NCBI GenBank assembly: GCA_015066205.1
Contig: SVOV01000009.1
Coordinates: 1 to 64,000, forward strand
DNA from: Oscillospiraceae bacterium
Lineage (GTDB): Bacteria > Bacillota > Clostridia > Oscillospirales > Acutalibacteraceae
Length of the DNA stretch: 64,000 nucleotides
Reading direction: 5' to 3'
The notes beneath the pieces were generated by a model. That model saw only the letters and a list, made by a program, of their open reading frames with translations, was not told the origin of the DNA and made no database searches. Shown in pieces: positions 25,503 to 34,500 of this stretch. The translations under genes and the position numbers were made by a program. Every line of letters starts with the position of its first letter. Position 1 is the stretch's first letter.

Positions 25503-26711
25503 ATGAAATACGCAGTTGTTCTTTATGACGGTATGGCAGACTATCCCGTTGATGCCCTTAACGGCAAAACACCTATGGAGGTTGCAAAAAAGCCTTTGTT
25601 TGACAAAATGGGTGCACGCGGTGAGGTAGGTCTTGTCAAAACCGTTGCCGATTCTCTCAAGCCCGGCTCTGATGTGGCAAATCTCAGCGTTTTAGGCTAT
25701 GATCCCACAAAGAGCTATACGGGAAGAAGCCCTCTTGAGGCTGTAAGCATCGGCGTAAAGCTTCTTGACAGTGATGTAACTCTCAGATGTAACCTTGTAA
25801 CTCTTTCGGATGAGGAGAATTATGAGGATAAAACAATGGTGGATTATTCGGCAGGCGATATCTCGACGGCTGATGCCGCTGTTCTTATAAAAGCGGTCGA
25901 AGAGCATTTCGGAAATGATATATTCACCTTCTATGCAGGTGTTGCGTACCGTCATTGTCTTACCTGGCACGGCGGCACGACAGATCTCGGAAATATGACT
26001 CCTCCCCACGATATTTCGGGAAAGGTCGTAGGTCCTTATCTTTCTGACAGTCCCAATGCCGAAAGGCTTATAGCTATGATGAAGGAAAGCTATGCTGTTC
26101 TTTCAGCTCATCCTCTTAATAAGGAAAGAGTCAGCAAGGGTCTTCGTCCCGCAAACTCAATATGGCTCTGGGGCGAGGGAACAAAGCCTATGCTTTCTGA
26201 TTTCTATGAGAAGAACGGTCTTCGCGGCAGTATTATTTCTGCTGTTGATCTTCTCAAGGGTATCGGCATATGTGCGGGTATGAATACTCCCGAGGTTGAG
26301 GGCGCAACAGGTTATATCGATACTAATTTCAAGGGCAAGGCTGAATGTGCCGTTAAGGAATGGGAAAACGGTGCGGATTTCGTTTATCTTCATTTTGAAG
26401 CTCCCGATGAATGCGGACACAGAAACGAGCCTGAAAATAAAGTCCGTTCTATAGAGATCATCGATGAACAGGTTCTCCCCGTGCTTCTTGAGGCTCTCGA
26501 AAAATATGACGATTATAAGGTAATGATATTACCCGACCATCCCACTCCCATTAAAACAAATACTCATGCAAGAGATCCCGTTCCCTTTATGATCTATCAT
26601 AAGAAAAAGGAAATTGAGGGTGTCAGCAATGTTAATGAGAATTCCGCCAAGAAAACGGGAATTTTCTATGAAAGCGGCACTCTTCTTATGGATCACTTTA
26701 TAAAAGACTGA
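25503..26711 (+). CDS. ApgM-type cofactor-independent phosphoglycerate mutase (or homoserine kinase-like)
   Basis: A 402-residue member of the alkaline-phosphatase-like ApgM family. MKYAVVLYDGMADYP gives the metal-binding Asp, followed by LNGKTPMEVAKKP, KPGSDVANLSVLGYDP with the catalytic Ser, and late metal sites VYLHFEAPDECGH and MILPDHPTPI. Family members serve as archaeal-type phosphoglycerate mutase; the subfamily with this GSDVANLSV pattern in bacteria is also annotated as a proposed homoserine kinase. The sequence alone does not decide. It follows the TtcA gene by 18 bp with an AGAGGAAA site and ends the operon. Confidence 0.85.
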   Translation: MKYAVVLYDGMADYPVDALNGKTPMEVAKKPLFDKMGARGEVGLVKTVADSLKPGSDVANLSVLGYDPTKSYTGRSPLEAVSIGVKLLDSDVTLRCNLVTLSDEENYEDKTMVDYSAGDISTADAAVLIKAVEEHFGNDIFTFYAGVAYRHCLTWHGGTTDLGNMTPPHDISGKVVGPYLSDSPNAERLIAMMKESYAVLSAHPLNKERVSKGLRPANSIWLWGEGTKPMLSDFYEKNGLRGSIISAVDLLKGIGICAGMNTPEVEGATGYIDTNFKGKAECAVKEWENGADFVYLHFEAPDECGHRNEPENKVRSIEIIDEQVLPVLLEALEKYDDYKVMILPDHPTPIKTNTHARDPVPFMIYHKKKEIEGVSNVNENSAKKTGIFYESGTLLMDHFIKD

Positions 26712-26712
26712 T

Positions 26713-26751
26713 AAAAAAGCTTCCGTTCATAAGAAAACGGAAGCTTTTTTT
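26713..26751. terminator. bidirectional terminator
   Basis: Perfect 15-bp stem: AAAAAAGCTTCCGTT (26713-26727) with AACGGAAGCTTTTTT (26736-26750). It sits between the ends of two convergent genes and can serve both. Confidence 0.93.
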
Positions 26752-27537
26752 CTAAAGCATAAATTTGTGTGATTCTTTGAGGTCAAGAAGAGTTATGATC
26801 CTCTCAAAGTTATCCTTTGCTCCGAGAAGTGCTGATGTCTTATGGGAATCACTTCCGAGATAGAATTTACAGCCTGAATCCTTTGCAATAAAATAGGGTC
26901 TTAAAAGAATTTCCTTTTCTTCCTCGGAGCTGAAGATCGTTTTTGTGTTAAGCTCGATTCCGAGGCCCTTTGAGGCGCAAAGGGAAAATATATCGTAAAG
27001 CTCATTATCCTTAAGAAGCTTTATTACGGCGGGGGTGTCTTCTTTTAAGATGTGCCCCGTTGTCATATGGGCAAGGCCCATTTTGTAAAAGGGGAGCTCC
27101 ATGGAAAGAAGTCTTCTTATTTTTTCGAGCCATATGGCGGCAGCTTCCTCGGGCGAGCTGATCTTTTCTCTTACCGTATTTCCCGCAAGGTGCATATGAG
27201 TTGTTGCAACCGTTACAAAATCAAGCATATCCAGTCTTTCGGGGCTGATTCCGAGTACTCCGTTATAATCCATATCAAGTTCAGCACCGAAAAGAAAGCT
27301 GACAGTATCACTCTTCGGAAGCGGAAGTACTGATATAAGATATGAAAAACCGTGCTCATCTATCCACTGAGCCTCGCTTTTTACATTTTCGTCCCAGAAA
27401 TGATTTGTAAGGCATATTTTATTAAAGCCGTTTTCCTCGGCATAGCGTAAGATCCTTGAGGGAGTCTGTTCGGGGTCCTTGCAGCAGCGTGAAACTGTTG
27501 AATGAATATGAAAATCGTGATCTGCAATATATCTCAT
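26752..27537 (-). CDS. PHP-domain phosphoesterase, histidinol-phosphatase-like
   Basis: A 261-residue PHP-superfamily metal enzyme. Metal ligands are in DHDFHIHSTVS (near residue 8), CLTNHFW, GAELDMDYNG, TTHMHLAG and the terminal LGSDSHKTSALLG. I start it at ATG 27537, which follows TGAGGT by 7 bases; the upstream ATG at 27579 lies inside the terminator hairpin of the preceding gene. No histidine biosynthesis genes are near, so histidinol phosphate may not be the substrate; other sugar or nucleotide phosphates are possible. Confidence 0.82.
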   Translation of the reverse strand: MRYIADHDFHIHSTVSRCCKDPEQTPSRILRYAEENGFNKICLTNHFWDENVKSEAQWIDEHGFSYLISVLPLPKSDTVSFLFGAELDMDYNGVLGISPERLDMLDFVTVATTHMHLAGNTVREKISSPEEAAAIWLEKIRRLLSMELPFYKMGLAHMTTGHILKEDTPAVIKLLKDNELYDIFSLCASKGLGIELNTKTIFSSEEEKEILLRPYFIAKDSGCKFYLGSDSHKTSALLGAKDNFERIITLLDLKESHKFML

Positions 27538-27551
27538 TTTTCTGACCTCAC

Positions 27552-27588
27552 AAAATAAGCCGGTATGGAAAAACACCATACCGGCACT
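27552..27588 (-). terminator. terminator of the Gfo/Idh gene
   Basis: GCCGGTATGG (27559-27568) pairs with CCATACCGGC (27576-27585); TTATTTTG follows on the minus strand. It contains the false upstream ATG of the PHP gene. Confidence 0.85.
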
Positions 27589-27592
27589 GTAA

Positions 27593-28732
27593 TTAAAGCT
27601 TTATCTTCTTTTCGTCAAGGGGCATACCGGGTCTGAAATTGGGAACCTCCATAGTCTTTCCGCCGTTTGTTACGGAAAGATTTGAAAGAAGACCAACAGC
27701 TGTCCATTCGCAAGCCTTATAAACATCGAGCTCGGGCTGAGTGTTAGTTTTTATTGCATCGATAAAGTCATCAACAATAAAGAAGTCACCGCCGCCGTGT
27801 CCGGCTGCGATCTGTTCGGGAGTTGCATTTCTGTATTTCTCGGGAAGAAGCTCCTTATAATTCATAAGTGCCTCCCAGTCCATTTCGCCCTTTTCATTTC
27901 GGTTCTTTGTAAGAGATACTCTGTCAATATCGCCTGCAAGATTTCCTTTTCCGTATTGTGCAGACTGATAAATACCCTCAGTGCCCTGTAAAAGATAATT
28001 TGTCATACAATGGGGACGGGGTGACATACAGTCAGTTCTTATTTCAAAAAGACTGCCCTTGTCGGTACGGCACATTGTTGTTGTACCGCTGTCCTGCTTT
28101 ACGCCGTAGGCGTGGCGGGGACCTGCAGAGAAGCAGGATATCTCGGTGATCCTGTCATTGGGGAACCACTGCATAACGGGGCCGATGCTGTGAGTGGGGT
28201 AGAAATTACCTCTTGTTCCGCACTGCCAGAAGCTTCTCCATGAGGTTTTGCCGTCGGGGTAGGTGAGAAGGTCGCCTATGTTATGAAGATACATACCCTC
28301 TGCATAATAGGGAGTGCCGAAGATTCCCTTCTTTACCATCTCTTTGACAAGCTGTACCTCGGGTGTATAAATGTAGTTTTCTGCATACATATAGATCTTT
28401 TTATACTTTTCAACTGTTTCACAGAGCCAGAAAAGCTCATCCATTGAAACGCCTGCGGTAACCTCGCTCATAACATGCTTTCCCGCTTCCATAGCGGTTA
28501 TTGCCTGAGGTACATGGCACTGCATGGGGGTTGAAATAATAACAGCGTCGATGTCGCTTTCGAGCATATCCTCATATACTCTGAAGGTTTTTACATCGCC
28601 GATTCGGTCTGCAGCTTTTTTGAGGTGCTCCTCATTTATGTCGCACATAGCTGAAATTTTTACATCTTCGGACATCTGAAGTCCCTTGAGAAATGAAAGA
28701 CCTCTTGTTCCTACGATTCCTATTTTTATCAT
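27593..28732 (-). CDS. Gfo/Idh/MocA-family oxidoreductase
   Basis: A 379-residue NAD(P)-dependent dehydrogenase, probably of a sugar or cyclitol. The Rossmann N-domain begins IKIGIVGTRGLSFLKGL and includes CDINEEHL, DAVIISTPMQCHVPQA and AGKHVMSEVTAGVS, where many members have an E-K-P. The C-domain has GTPYYAEGMYLHNIGD and an HGGGDFFIVDDFIDA motif typical of the glycosidase-associated branch. An AAAGGAG site precedes the ATG. It neighbours a GH28-like gene in the same direction, which suggests joint use in glycan breakdown. Confidence 0.9.
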   Translation of the reverse strand: MIKIGIVGTRGLSFLKGLQMSEDVKISAMCDINEEHLKKAADRIGDVKTFRVYEDMLESDIDAVIISTPMQCHVPQAITAMEAGKHVMSEVTAGVSMDELFWLCETVEKYKKIYMYAENYIYTPEVQLVKEMVKKGIFGTPYYAEGMYLHNIGDLLTYPDGKTSWRSFWQCGTRGNFYPTHSIGPVMQWFPNDRITEISCFSAGPRHAYGVKQDSGTTTMCRTDKGSLFEIRTDCMSPRPHCMTNYLLQGTEGIYQSAQYGKGNLAGDIDRVSLTKNRNEKGEMDWEALMNYKELLPEKYRNATPEQIAAGHGGGDFFIVDDFIDAIKTNTQPELDVYKACEWTAVGLLSNLSVTNGGKTMEVPNFRPGMPLDEKKIKL

Positions 28733-28845
28733 TTGATTCTGCTCCTTTCAGGGGATTTTTTTCAAACAGGATTTTATCATAAATGAAATCCGTATGCAAT
28801 ATATTTATCAGAATACGAAAAAAAATTGAGAATTGATATCAATTG

Positions 28846-30066
28846 TTATTGCTTTTCAATAATGATTTCGCTTTCCGGATACGGGGACATCTGGAGATTT
28901 TGTTCCTGTGATATTTTATTGTTTCCGAGATAACAGTTTCTGAAAACAATAGGGTCGGTTTTGGTTACAATATTCACTGCTTTTTTACAATCACTCAGTA
29001 TCTGAATATTTTCAAATACTATATTGCTGACCTCCGGAACAGGATATCCTCTGTGATAGCTTCTCACATATTCGTCATAAGAGGAATAGATGAGCACCTG
29101 AGTGTTTCTCGGACGGCAAAGTACAGTATTTCTGATAATTATATTCCTGCAGGATGCAGTAAACGGCAGCTCGTCGCCCTTATAACCCTTGTGTGTTCTG
29201 ACCCATCTTATTCCGTCAAGCTCACAGAATCCGTCTTCGTGTGTAGGCGGAGTGACAGATGTGTACGCTTCGTTATCGGGTCGCATTACTACTCTGTAAA
29301 GCCTGCCGTCGTGCACAACGGCATCGGAATGATATACGGTCATTCCCTTTGACCACTGAGTCCAGCCGCCGAGAAGGATCCTTATGAAGAAAGGCTCGGC
29401 ATATTCGCCGTTCAGGTCAATGCAGTTTTCTATGATTCCGTCTTCAATATCACCGCAATTGGGGTTTGATACGGAATAATCAAAACAATTGAGAGCAATT
29501 GCATCGTCATCGGTTCTGAATGTACAGCCGCTGACCCTGAAGCCTCTTCCCGGACCGAAGTGTACTCCGTCCTTTTGTCCTTCAATATGGCAGTTTTCGA
29601 CGACGGCATCGGTGAAATCGGAGATCTGTATTGCATAATCCTTAAGGGAAAGATCAAGTATTTTTATTTCTGAAAGCTTTACTTTATTTACATACTGTAA
29701 GGCTATGTGACCTCTCAGTCCGGTTATTGTCTTTTTACCGCCGATTTCAGCAGGGGTGCTCTGTACACCGTTTGTAATAAGATGAAGTCCCGATATGCAG
29801 ATGTCATTGTCGTAGCTTCCCGTGAACGCGCCCTCATTTATAAACAGATTGCCGTTATCTCCGTCTTCTGCTTCTGTTCTTCTGAGAGTAACTCCTTCGG
29901 AGAAATGCAGATGTGTTCCGCTTTTAAGATATACGGTGTCGGCGACATCATAGATTCCGGGAACGGTTATGTTGATTATTTTTTCTTCCTGTATTGCTTT
30001 GTTCAGAGCAATTGCATTTTCTTTTCCGCTGCCTGCAGGTGAAAAACCGTAATTTTTTGCATCCAT
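28846..30066 (-). CDS. GH28-like right-handed beta-helix glycosidase
   Basis: A 406-residue cytoplasmic beta-helix protein resembling GH28 polygalacturonases. Opening MDAKNYGFSPAGSGKENAIA is the usual start of such proteins. The active-site turn reads CTFRTDDDAIALNC with adjacent Asp residues, after GQKDGVHFGPGRGF; repeated I-x-N-x-x-I-x coils run through the protein. There is no signal peptide, so it would act on imported oligosaccharides. It faces two TetR genes across a 187-bp region with mirrored promoters. GH28 versus a related pectin or rhamnogalacturonan family is not certain. Confidence 0.8.
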   Translation of the reverse strand: MDAKNYGFSPAGSGKENAIALNKAIQEEKIINITVPGIYDVADTVYLKSGTHLHFSEGVTLRRTEAEDGDNGNLFINEGAFTGSYDNDICISGLHLITNGVQSTPAEIGGKKTITGLRGHIALQYVNKVKLSEIKILDLSLKDYAIQISDFTDAVVENCHIEGQKDGVHFGPGRGFRVSGCTFRTDDDAIALNCFDYSVSNPNCGDIEDGIIENCIDLNGEYAEPFFIRILLGGWTQWSKGMTVYHSDAVVHDGRLYRVVMRPDNEAYTSVTPPTHEDGFCELDGIRWVRTHKGYKGDELPFTASCRNIIIRNTVLCRPRNTQVLIYSSYDEYVRSYHRGYPVPEVSNIVFENIQILSDCKKAVNIVTKTDPIVFRNCYLGNNKISQEQNLQMSPYPESEIIIEKQ

Positions 30067-30103
30067 TTTTTAGTCTCTTTTCTGTTATTATTCAGTTTAC
30101 TTA

Positions 30104-30132
30104 AATATAGCACTAAATACGGCACCCTGTAA
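30104..30132 (-). promoter_or_regulatory. promoter of the GH28-like gene
   Basis: On the minus strand the extended -10 GTGCTATATT (TATATT at 30104-30109) with a weak -35 TTACAG (30127-30132), 17-bp spacer. The same GTGCTATATT occurs in the divergent promoter at 30193-30221. Confidence 0.55.
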
Positions 30133-30192
30133 AGGGAAAAGCTGTATTATGAAAAAAATAAGCAATGAATTTTTATTTTCCGAAAAAGAAAC

Positions 30193-30221
30193 TTGAGAAA
30201 AGCATAAATATGTGCTATATT
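30193..30221 (+). promoter_or_regulatory. promoter of the TetR pair
   Basis: TTGAGA (30193-30198), 17-bp spacer, TATATT (30216-30221) with the extended GTGC. Together with 30104-30113 it forms a 10-bp inverted repeat that a regulator could recognise. Confidence 0.72.
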
Positions 30222-30253
30222 AACTGATGATCAAGTTATAAGGATGATGGCTT

Positions 30254-30832
30254 ACGCAGGAAAACAGTGCAAAAAGCAGAATAACCGATGCCTTGGTATT
30301 TCTTTTGAGAAAAAAGCAGCTCGAGGATATTACCGTTTCGGAGCTTATAAAAATTGCTGATGTGGGAAAAAGCACATTTTACAGACACTATCACGATATC
30401 TATGATGTGTTTGATGAGATCACCGAAGGTTTTGCTTCAAGGGTTCTCGGAGTAATGCTCCGTCTCGTGTTTTCCGATTCTCCCTTTGAAAACAGCGGTG
30501 AGGAGAGTGTAATTCCGGGCGGAGAGGTAATGGAGCTTTTCGGTCTCGAACAGTCAGATATGGTGCTTGTAAATTACCTTTTCGATGTCAAAAGCATGAA
30601 GACCTTTCATCTTGTTGTTGAAAGATTCAGAGCCATTGTAAAGGAATATGCTCTTAAGATGAATATTGACGGAGAACAGGCAGATTATTATACCAAGTTT
30701 GTTATGAACGGGCTTTTATACAGTACTCTTAATGACTATAAGCATAACGGTACATTGAATCTGGAGCTTGTGAGGCTCCTGAAAAATTTCAGTATTGATG
30801 ATTGGGTCAGAGGGGGAGAAAAAAATGGATAA
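30254..30832 (+). CDS. TetR-family transcription regulator
   Basis: About 192 residues. The N-terminal HTH reads SRITDALVFLL, then LEDITVSELIKIADVGKSTF and YRHYHDIYDVF, the standard TetR recognition helix and Y-x-H-F motif. The homologous N-terminus (TQENSAKSRITDAL) extends upstream of the first conventional start, a TTG at 30293, which would remove helix 1. The frame is open back to a TGA at 30245, and an AAGGATGA site ends about 7 bases before an ACG at 30254, so I use ACG as the start with reservation. It overlaps the following TetR gene by 8 bp and is divergent from the GH28-like gene, a likely target. Confidence 0.8.
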   Translation, partial: TQENSAKSRITDALVFLLRKKQLEDITVSELIKIADVGKSTFYRHYHDIYDVFDEITEGFASRVLGVMLRLVFSDSPFENSGEESVIPGGEVMELFGLEQSDMVLVNYLFDVKSMKTFHLVVERFRAIVKEYALKMNIDGEQADYYTKFVMNGLLYSTLNDYKHNGTLNLELVRLLKNFSIDDWVRGGEKNG

Positions 30833-31397
30833 TCAGAGCAACAGTATTCTCCGTACCCAACGAAGACTGAGAAAGGCATATGCCGTTCTTCTTGAAACAA
30901 AGAATTATAAATCAATAAGCGTCAAAGAGCTTGCTGAGTATGCTGAGATGTCAAGAGCTGCCTTTTATCTGCATTTTGACAGTATTGATGATTTCAGCTT
31001 TGAATGCAGTCAGTATCTTATCAGGAAAATGTCTTCTCAGATGGTATTCTGGCTTTCCGACGGCAGAGAAAATATAGAAAAAAACTGCAAAAAAAAGAAT
31101 CTTCTTATAGATGAAAATGACAGAAAGCTGTTCTGTCAGTATTTAAATCAGGAAATATATTTTACGGGAAAAAGCTCCTTTGATGTGGTCGCTCCCATAT
31201 TTTATGATTTTGTTGCCGAGCGTTTCGGTGTATCCCGTGAAGAATGCCGCACCGACAGCAAGCTGAACTTTTTTATCAGAGCCTATGCTGCAAGCATTAT
31301 GGATTCTGTCGCCAAATATGACAGCAAGAGAATGAGTAAGGAAATTTCTTATGTATATACGATATGGGAGAAGCTTTTTCCGGAATATAAGCTGTAA
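30825..31397 (+). CDS. second TetR-family regulator
   Basis: A 190-residue protein with an HTH of the same type: RRLRKAYAVLLETKNYKSIS, VKELAEYAEMSRAAFYLHF and a C-terminal ligand or dimer domain ending WEKLFPEYKL. The ATG at 30825 follows GGGGGAGA and lies before the stop of the first TetR gene, so translation is probably coupled. Two different TetR proteins in one transcript suggest a heterodimer or a cascade; neither has a known ligand. Confidence 0.87.
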   Translation: MDNQSNSILRTQRRLRKAYAVLLETKNYKSISVKELAEYAEMSRAAFYLHFDSIDDFSFECSQYLIRKMSSQMVFWLSDGRENIEKNCKKKNLLIDENDRKLFCQYLNQEIYFTGKSSFDVVAPIFYDFVAERFGVSREECRTDSKLNFFIRAYAASIMDSVAKYDSKRMSKEISYVYTIWEKLFPEYKL

Positions 31398-31408
31398 AAG
31401 ATGGGACA

Positions 31409-31456
31409 AAAGCCTGTAAAGTGTCAAGTTTTTGACATTTTGCAGGCTTTGTTTCT
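31409..31456 (+). terminator. terminator of the TetR pair
   Basis: Nested stems AAAGCCTG/CAGGCTTT (31409-31416, 31443-31450) and TGTCAA/TTGACA inside, then GTTTCTT. Confidence 0.8.
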
Positions 31457-31597
31457 TGCTTAAACAGTATTTTCCCCATAGAATAATTTATGAACATTCC
31501 GATAATTTATGTTGGATAAATTGTTAACAAAAGTTTAACAATTCCCTGTAAATCCGGAAACACAGCTTTTGCTGAAAATCAAAAGGAGGTAACTCAA

Positions 31598-34500
31598 ATG
31601 AAAAAAACATTGGCAATCATCCTTTCGGCAATTATGATCTTCTGTCTTGTTCCTTTCTCTGCATTTGCCCAAGATGCGGCTTACGACAGAGCTTCAGTTG
31701 CTTCAGATGACAAAAGCTATATTGCTTCTCTTAAAGAAGAGCAGATGGCTGCAGTCATTCTTGATTGGGTTGACAGACAGATTGCTGCTGTAACAGAAGA
31801 CTTTGAAAACTTTGAAATCGATGTTATGGGCACGACCATTGCATTGGAGATCCCCGAGATCAAGGGCGTTGACGATATTGTCAAATATGCAGATCATCTT
31901 GCAAAGCTTGAGGGTGATTTCGCAAATCTTGATGTGACAAATCTTAAGACTCTTACAAGAGAAAACGGAAATCTCGAATTCATTTACGGCGTGATTCAGT
32001 TTATGTCAGATAACTCCGAGGTTTTCGGTAAGGTTTTCCATTGGGAAGAGGGTAAGGTTTTTGACTACGGCAAGGTAGGAGAATATATTCTCGGCCTTGA
32101 TACGACAGTTGAAGAGAATAAGAAGATCGTTGATTTCTATAATAACTATCTTATCGGAAACGACATTCAGGAAAAGTTTATTGCAGAAATCGCAAAGGAA
32201 ATGAACTACACTGTTCCCACCGATGAAAACGGAGAAAGAGCTGAAACCTTTGATGAGATAATTTCAAACGGTATTCTCGAATGGTTCTCGGGTATTTGTG
32301 AAAAAGCAGGTATTCTTTCCGTGGATGGTATTGCCGCTCTTAAGGCATATGACCTTCGCACAACAGATATCTATACTCTCGTTGAAAACTTTGTAGGCCT
32401 TGTTCAGAGTGACAATCAGATCAAGATCGATACATATTATAACTATATTCTTGATACAGTTGTAAGAACAATGCTCAAGGCAATGCTCGGCTACACAGCT
32501 GAACTCGGTGAGGTTGCAGAGGTTCCCGCAGCTTTCACAGAGGTTTATAAGGATCTCACTCTTCTTGAAGAAATTTCAGGCGGCACCGTAAACTTCAAGG
32601 ACGGCGACAATTACTATCAGATCACTGTAGCAGGCGGTGCTGTTACGGCAAAGACACTTACCTGGAAGAATACACTTGAAGTAAACTTTGAGCCTCCCGT
32701 TGTAGGCGTTTACACAGGTGCAACGGATGAAGCTGATGCTGTCATCGGCGGATATGACTGTGACCTTGTTCAGAACTATAATCCCAATCAGGATTATGCA
32801 ATGACAATTTATTCTTCATATGCAGATCAGATAAACTCTCAGCTCGGCGAAATGCCCGAGGGACTTACAGCTACAGTAACAGCAGAAGCCATTCCCGAAG
32901 CAATCACTGCTCTTATGACAGCTGATAATGCCAAGGCAATGAAGGAGCTTTTTGCTGTTAAGGTCGATATGGGTGAAAAGAATCTTCTTTCACAGGTTAT
33001 CACTTTCAGCCAGATAGCTGAGCTTGCAGAAAAGAAGGCCCTTGAAGAAGCTCAGAAAATGGGCAAAGCTATGATAGGCACACAGGTTTCCGGTATTACA
33101 GTCAAGGAGCTTCAGATAAATGGTATTTCTATAGACCTTGCTTATAACGGCTATGCAACAGAAGATGAATTTATCTGTCAGATAACATCAAAGGCTTCTG
33201 CCGATGTAAAGCTTGTAGGCTCTATGGAAGTTATGGGTACAATAATGGATGTTCCCGTAGATCTTCCCGGCTTTGATGTTTCATCTTATATCAATAATCC
33301 CGTTGCTACCATCGTTCTCGATAACCTCAGCGGCTTTGACGGCATTGAGATCGCAGCTCAGCTTCCCGATTTCCTCGATACGGATTTCGTTATTGATGAA
33401 GGCTTACTTGACATCGCAGGTAACTACGATGCATATAACGGTGCTGTAGGTCAGGTCAACAGAATCCTTGTTGCACTTACCGATATGCTTCTTTCGGATG
33501 CAGGCGAAGAAAAGCTCGCTCTTACAGAAGGCGGAAACGAATATCTTACAGACAATATGCAGAAGATCTGTGACACAGTCAATGAAATGATGGCTATGGC
33601 AGAAAAGGTTATGAACGATGCAGGTCTTCAGGAAATGCTCAAAAATGTGGGCGTTGATGCAGAAGCTCTTCTCAGCGGTATCGATCTCGGTATTCTCTAT
33701 AAGATCGATTTCTCATCAGTTGAAGCTCTCTACACCTCAGCTATCAACCTCGTTCTCGATGTGATCGATAACGGTGAAAACGAAATCATCAAAGCTGTAC
33801 ACACTGCAGTTGACGGTCTCGGAACTCTTGACGCTATGGCAGTTGCTGTAACAGACTATGCACTCGGCGAATGTATCCCCGTTCTTAATGAAAAGCTCGG
33901 CTGTACTCTTACAGTTCCCGCAAAGACAGACGCAAAGGTTGTTTCTGACGGTGAGGCAAAGGATATTATAATGACAAAGCTTGTTGACACAGCTTATGAG
34001 GCTGTCACCTGGGGCGTTGACGAATTCCTTAACGATACCGTAAACGGACTTCTCGCAAAGGTTGAGCTTGAGCTTCCCGAGGTCAACTTCGTATTCGGTG
34101 TTGAAAAGGGCAATACATGGGCAGAAACTCTTACTGCTATGGTAAACCGTGTATACCAGCTTGCTGACGGTATCGTTATCGCCTGTGACAATGAATACAC
34201 AGATACCTTCGACAAGATATCTGCTGTTGCAAATGCTCTTCTTCCTCTCGGCTCTCTCGCTTCAAACTGCAAGAGTGAAAGCTTTGCATTTGATGTAAAT
34301 ACAGTTCTCGGCTTTATGTTTGACGATGCCCTTGCAGGAGATTTCGAAGGCTTCCTTCGTCTTTTTGAAACAGCTGAAAAGACAGAAGATGTTGCAGCAG
34401 GCGTTCCCGTAACAAAGGCTCTTATCAATGCTTCCGAGCATATCGTTGATGCAATATTCCCCGGTACTGTTGTTGCCGATAATTATGAAGCTTCACTTAC

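Noticed and set aside
27538-27579. Upstream ATG extension of the PHP gene
   Set aside because: The ATG lies in the terminator hairpin of the preceding gene and has no ribosome site; ATG 27537 has one.
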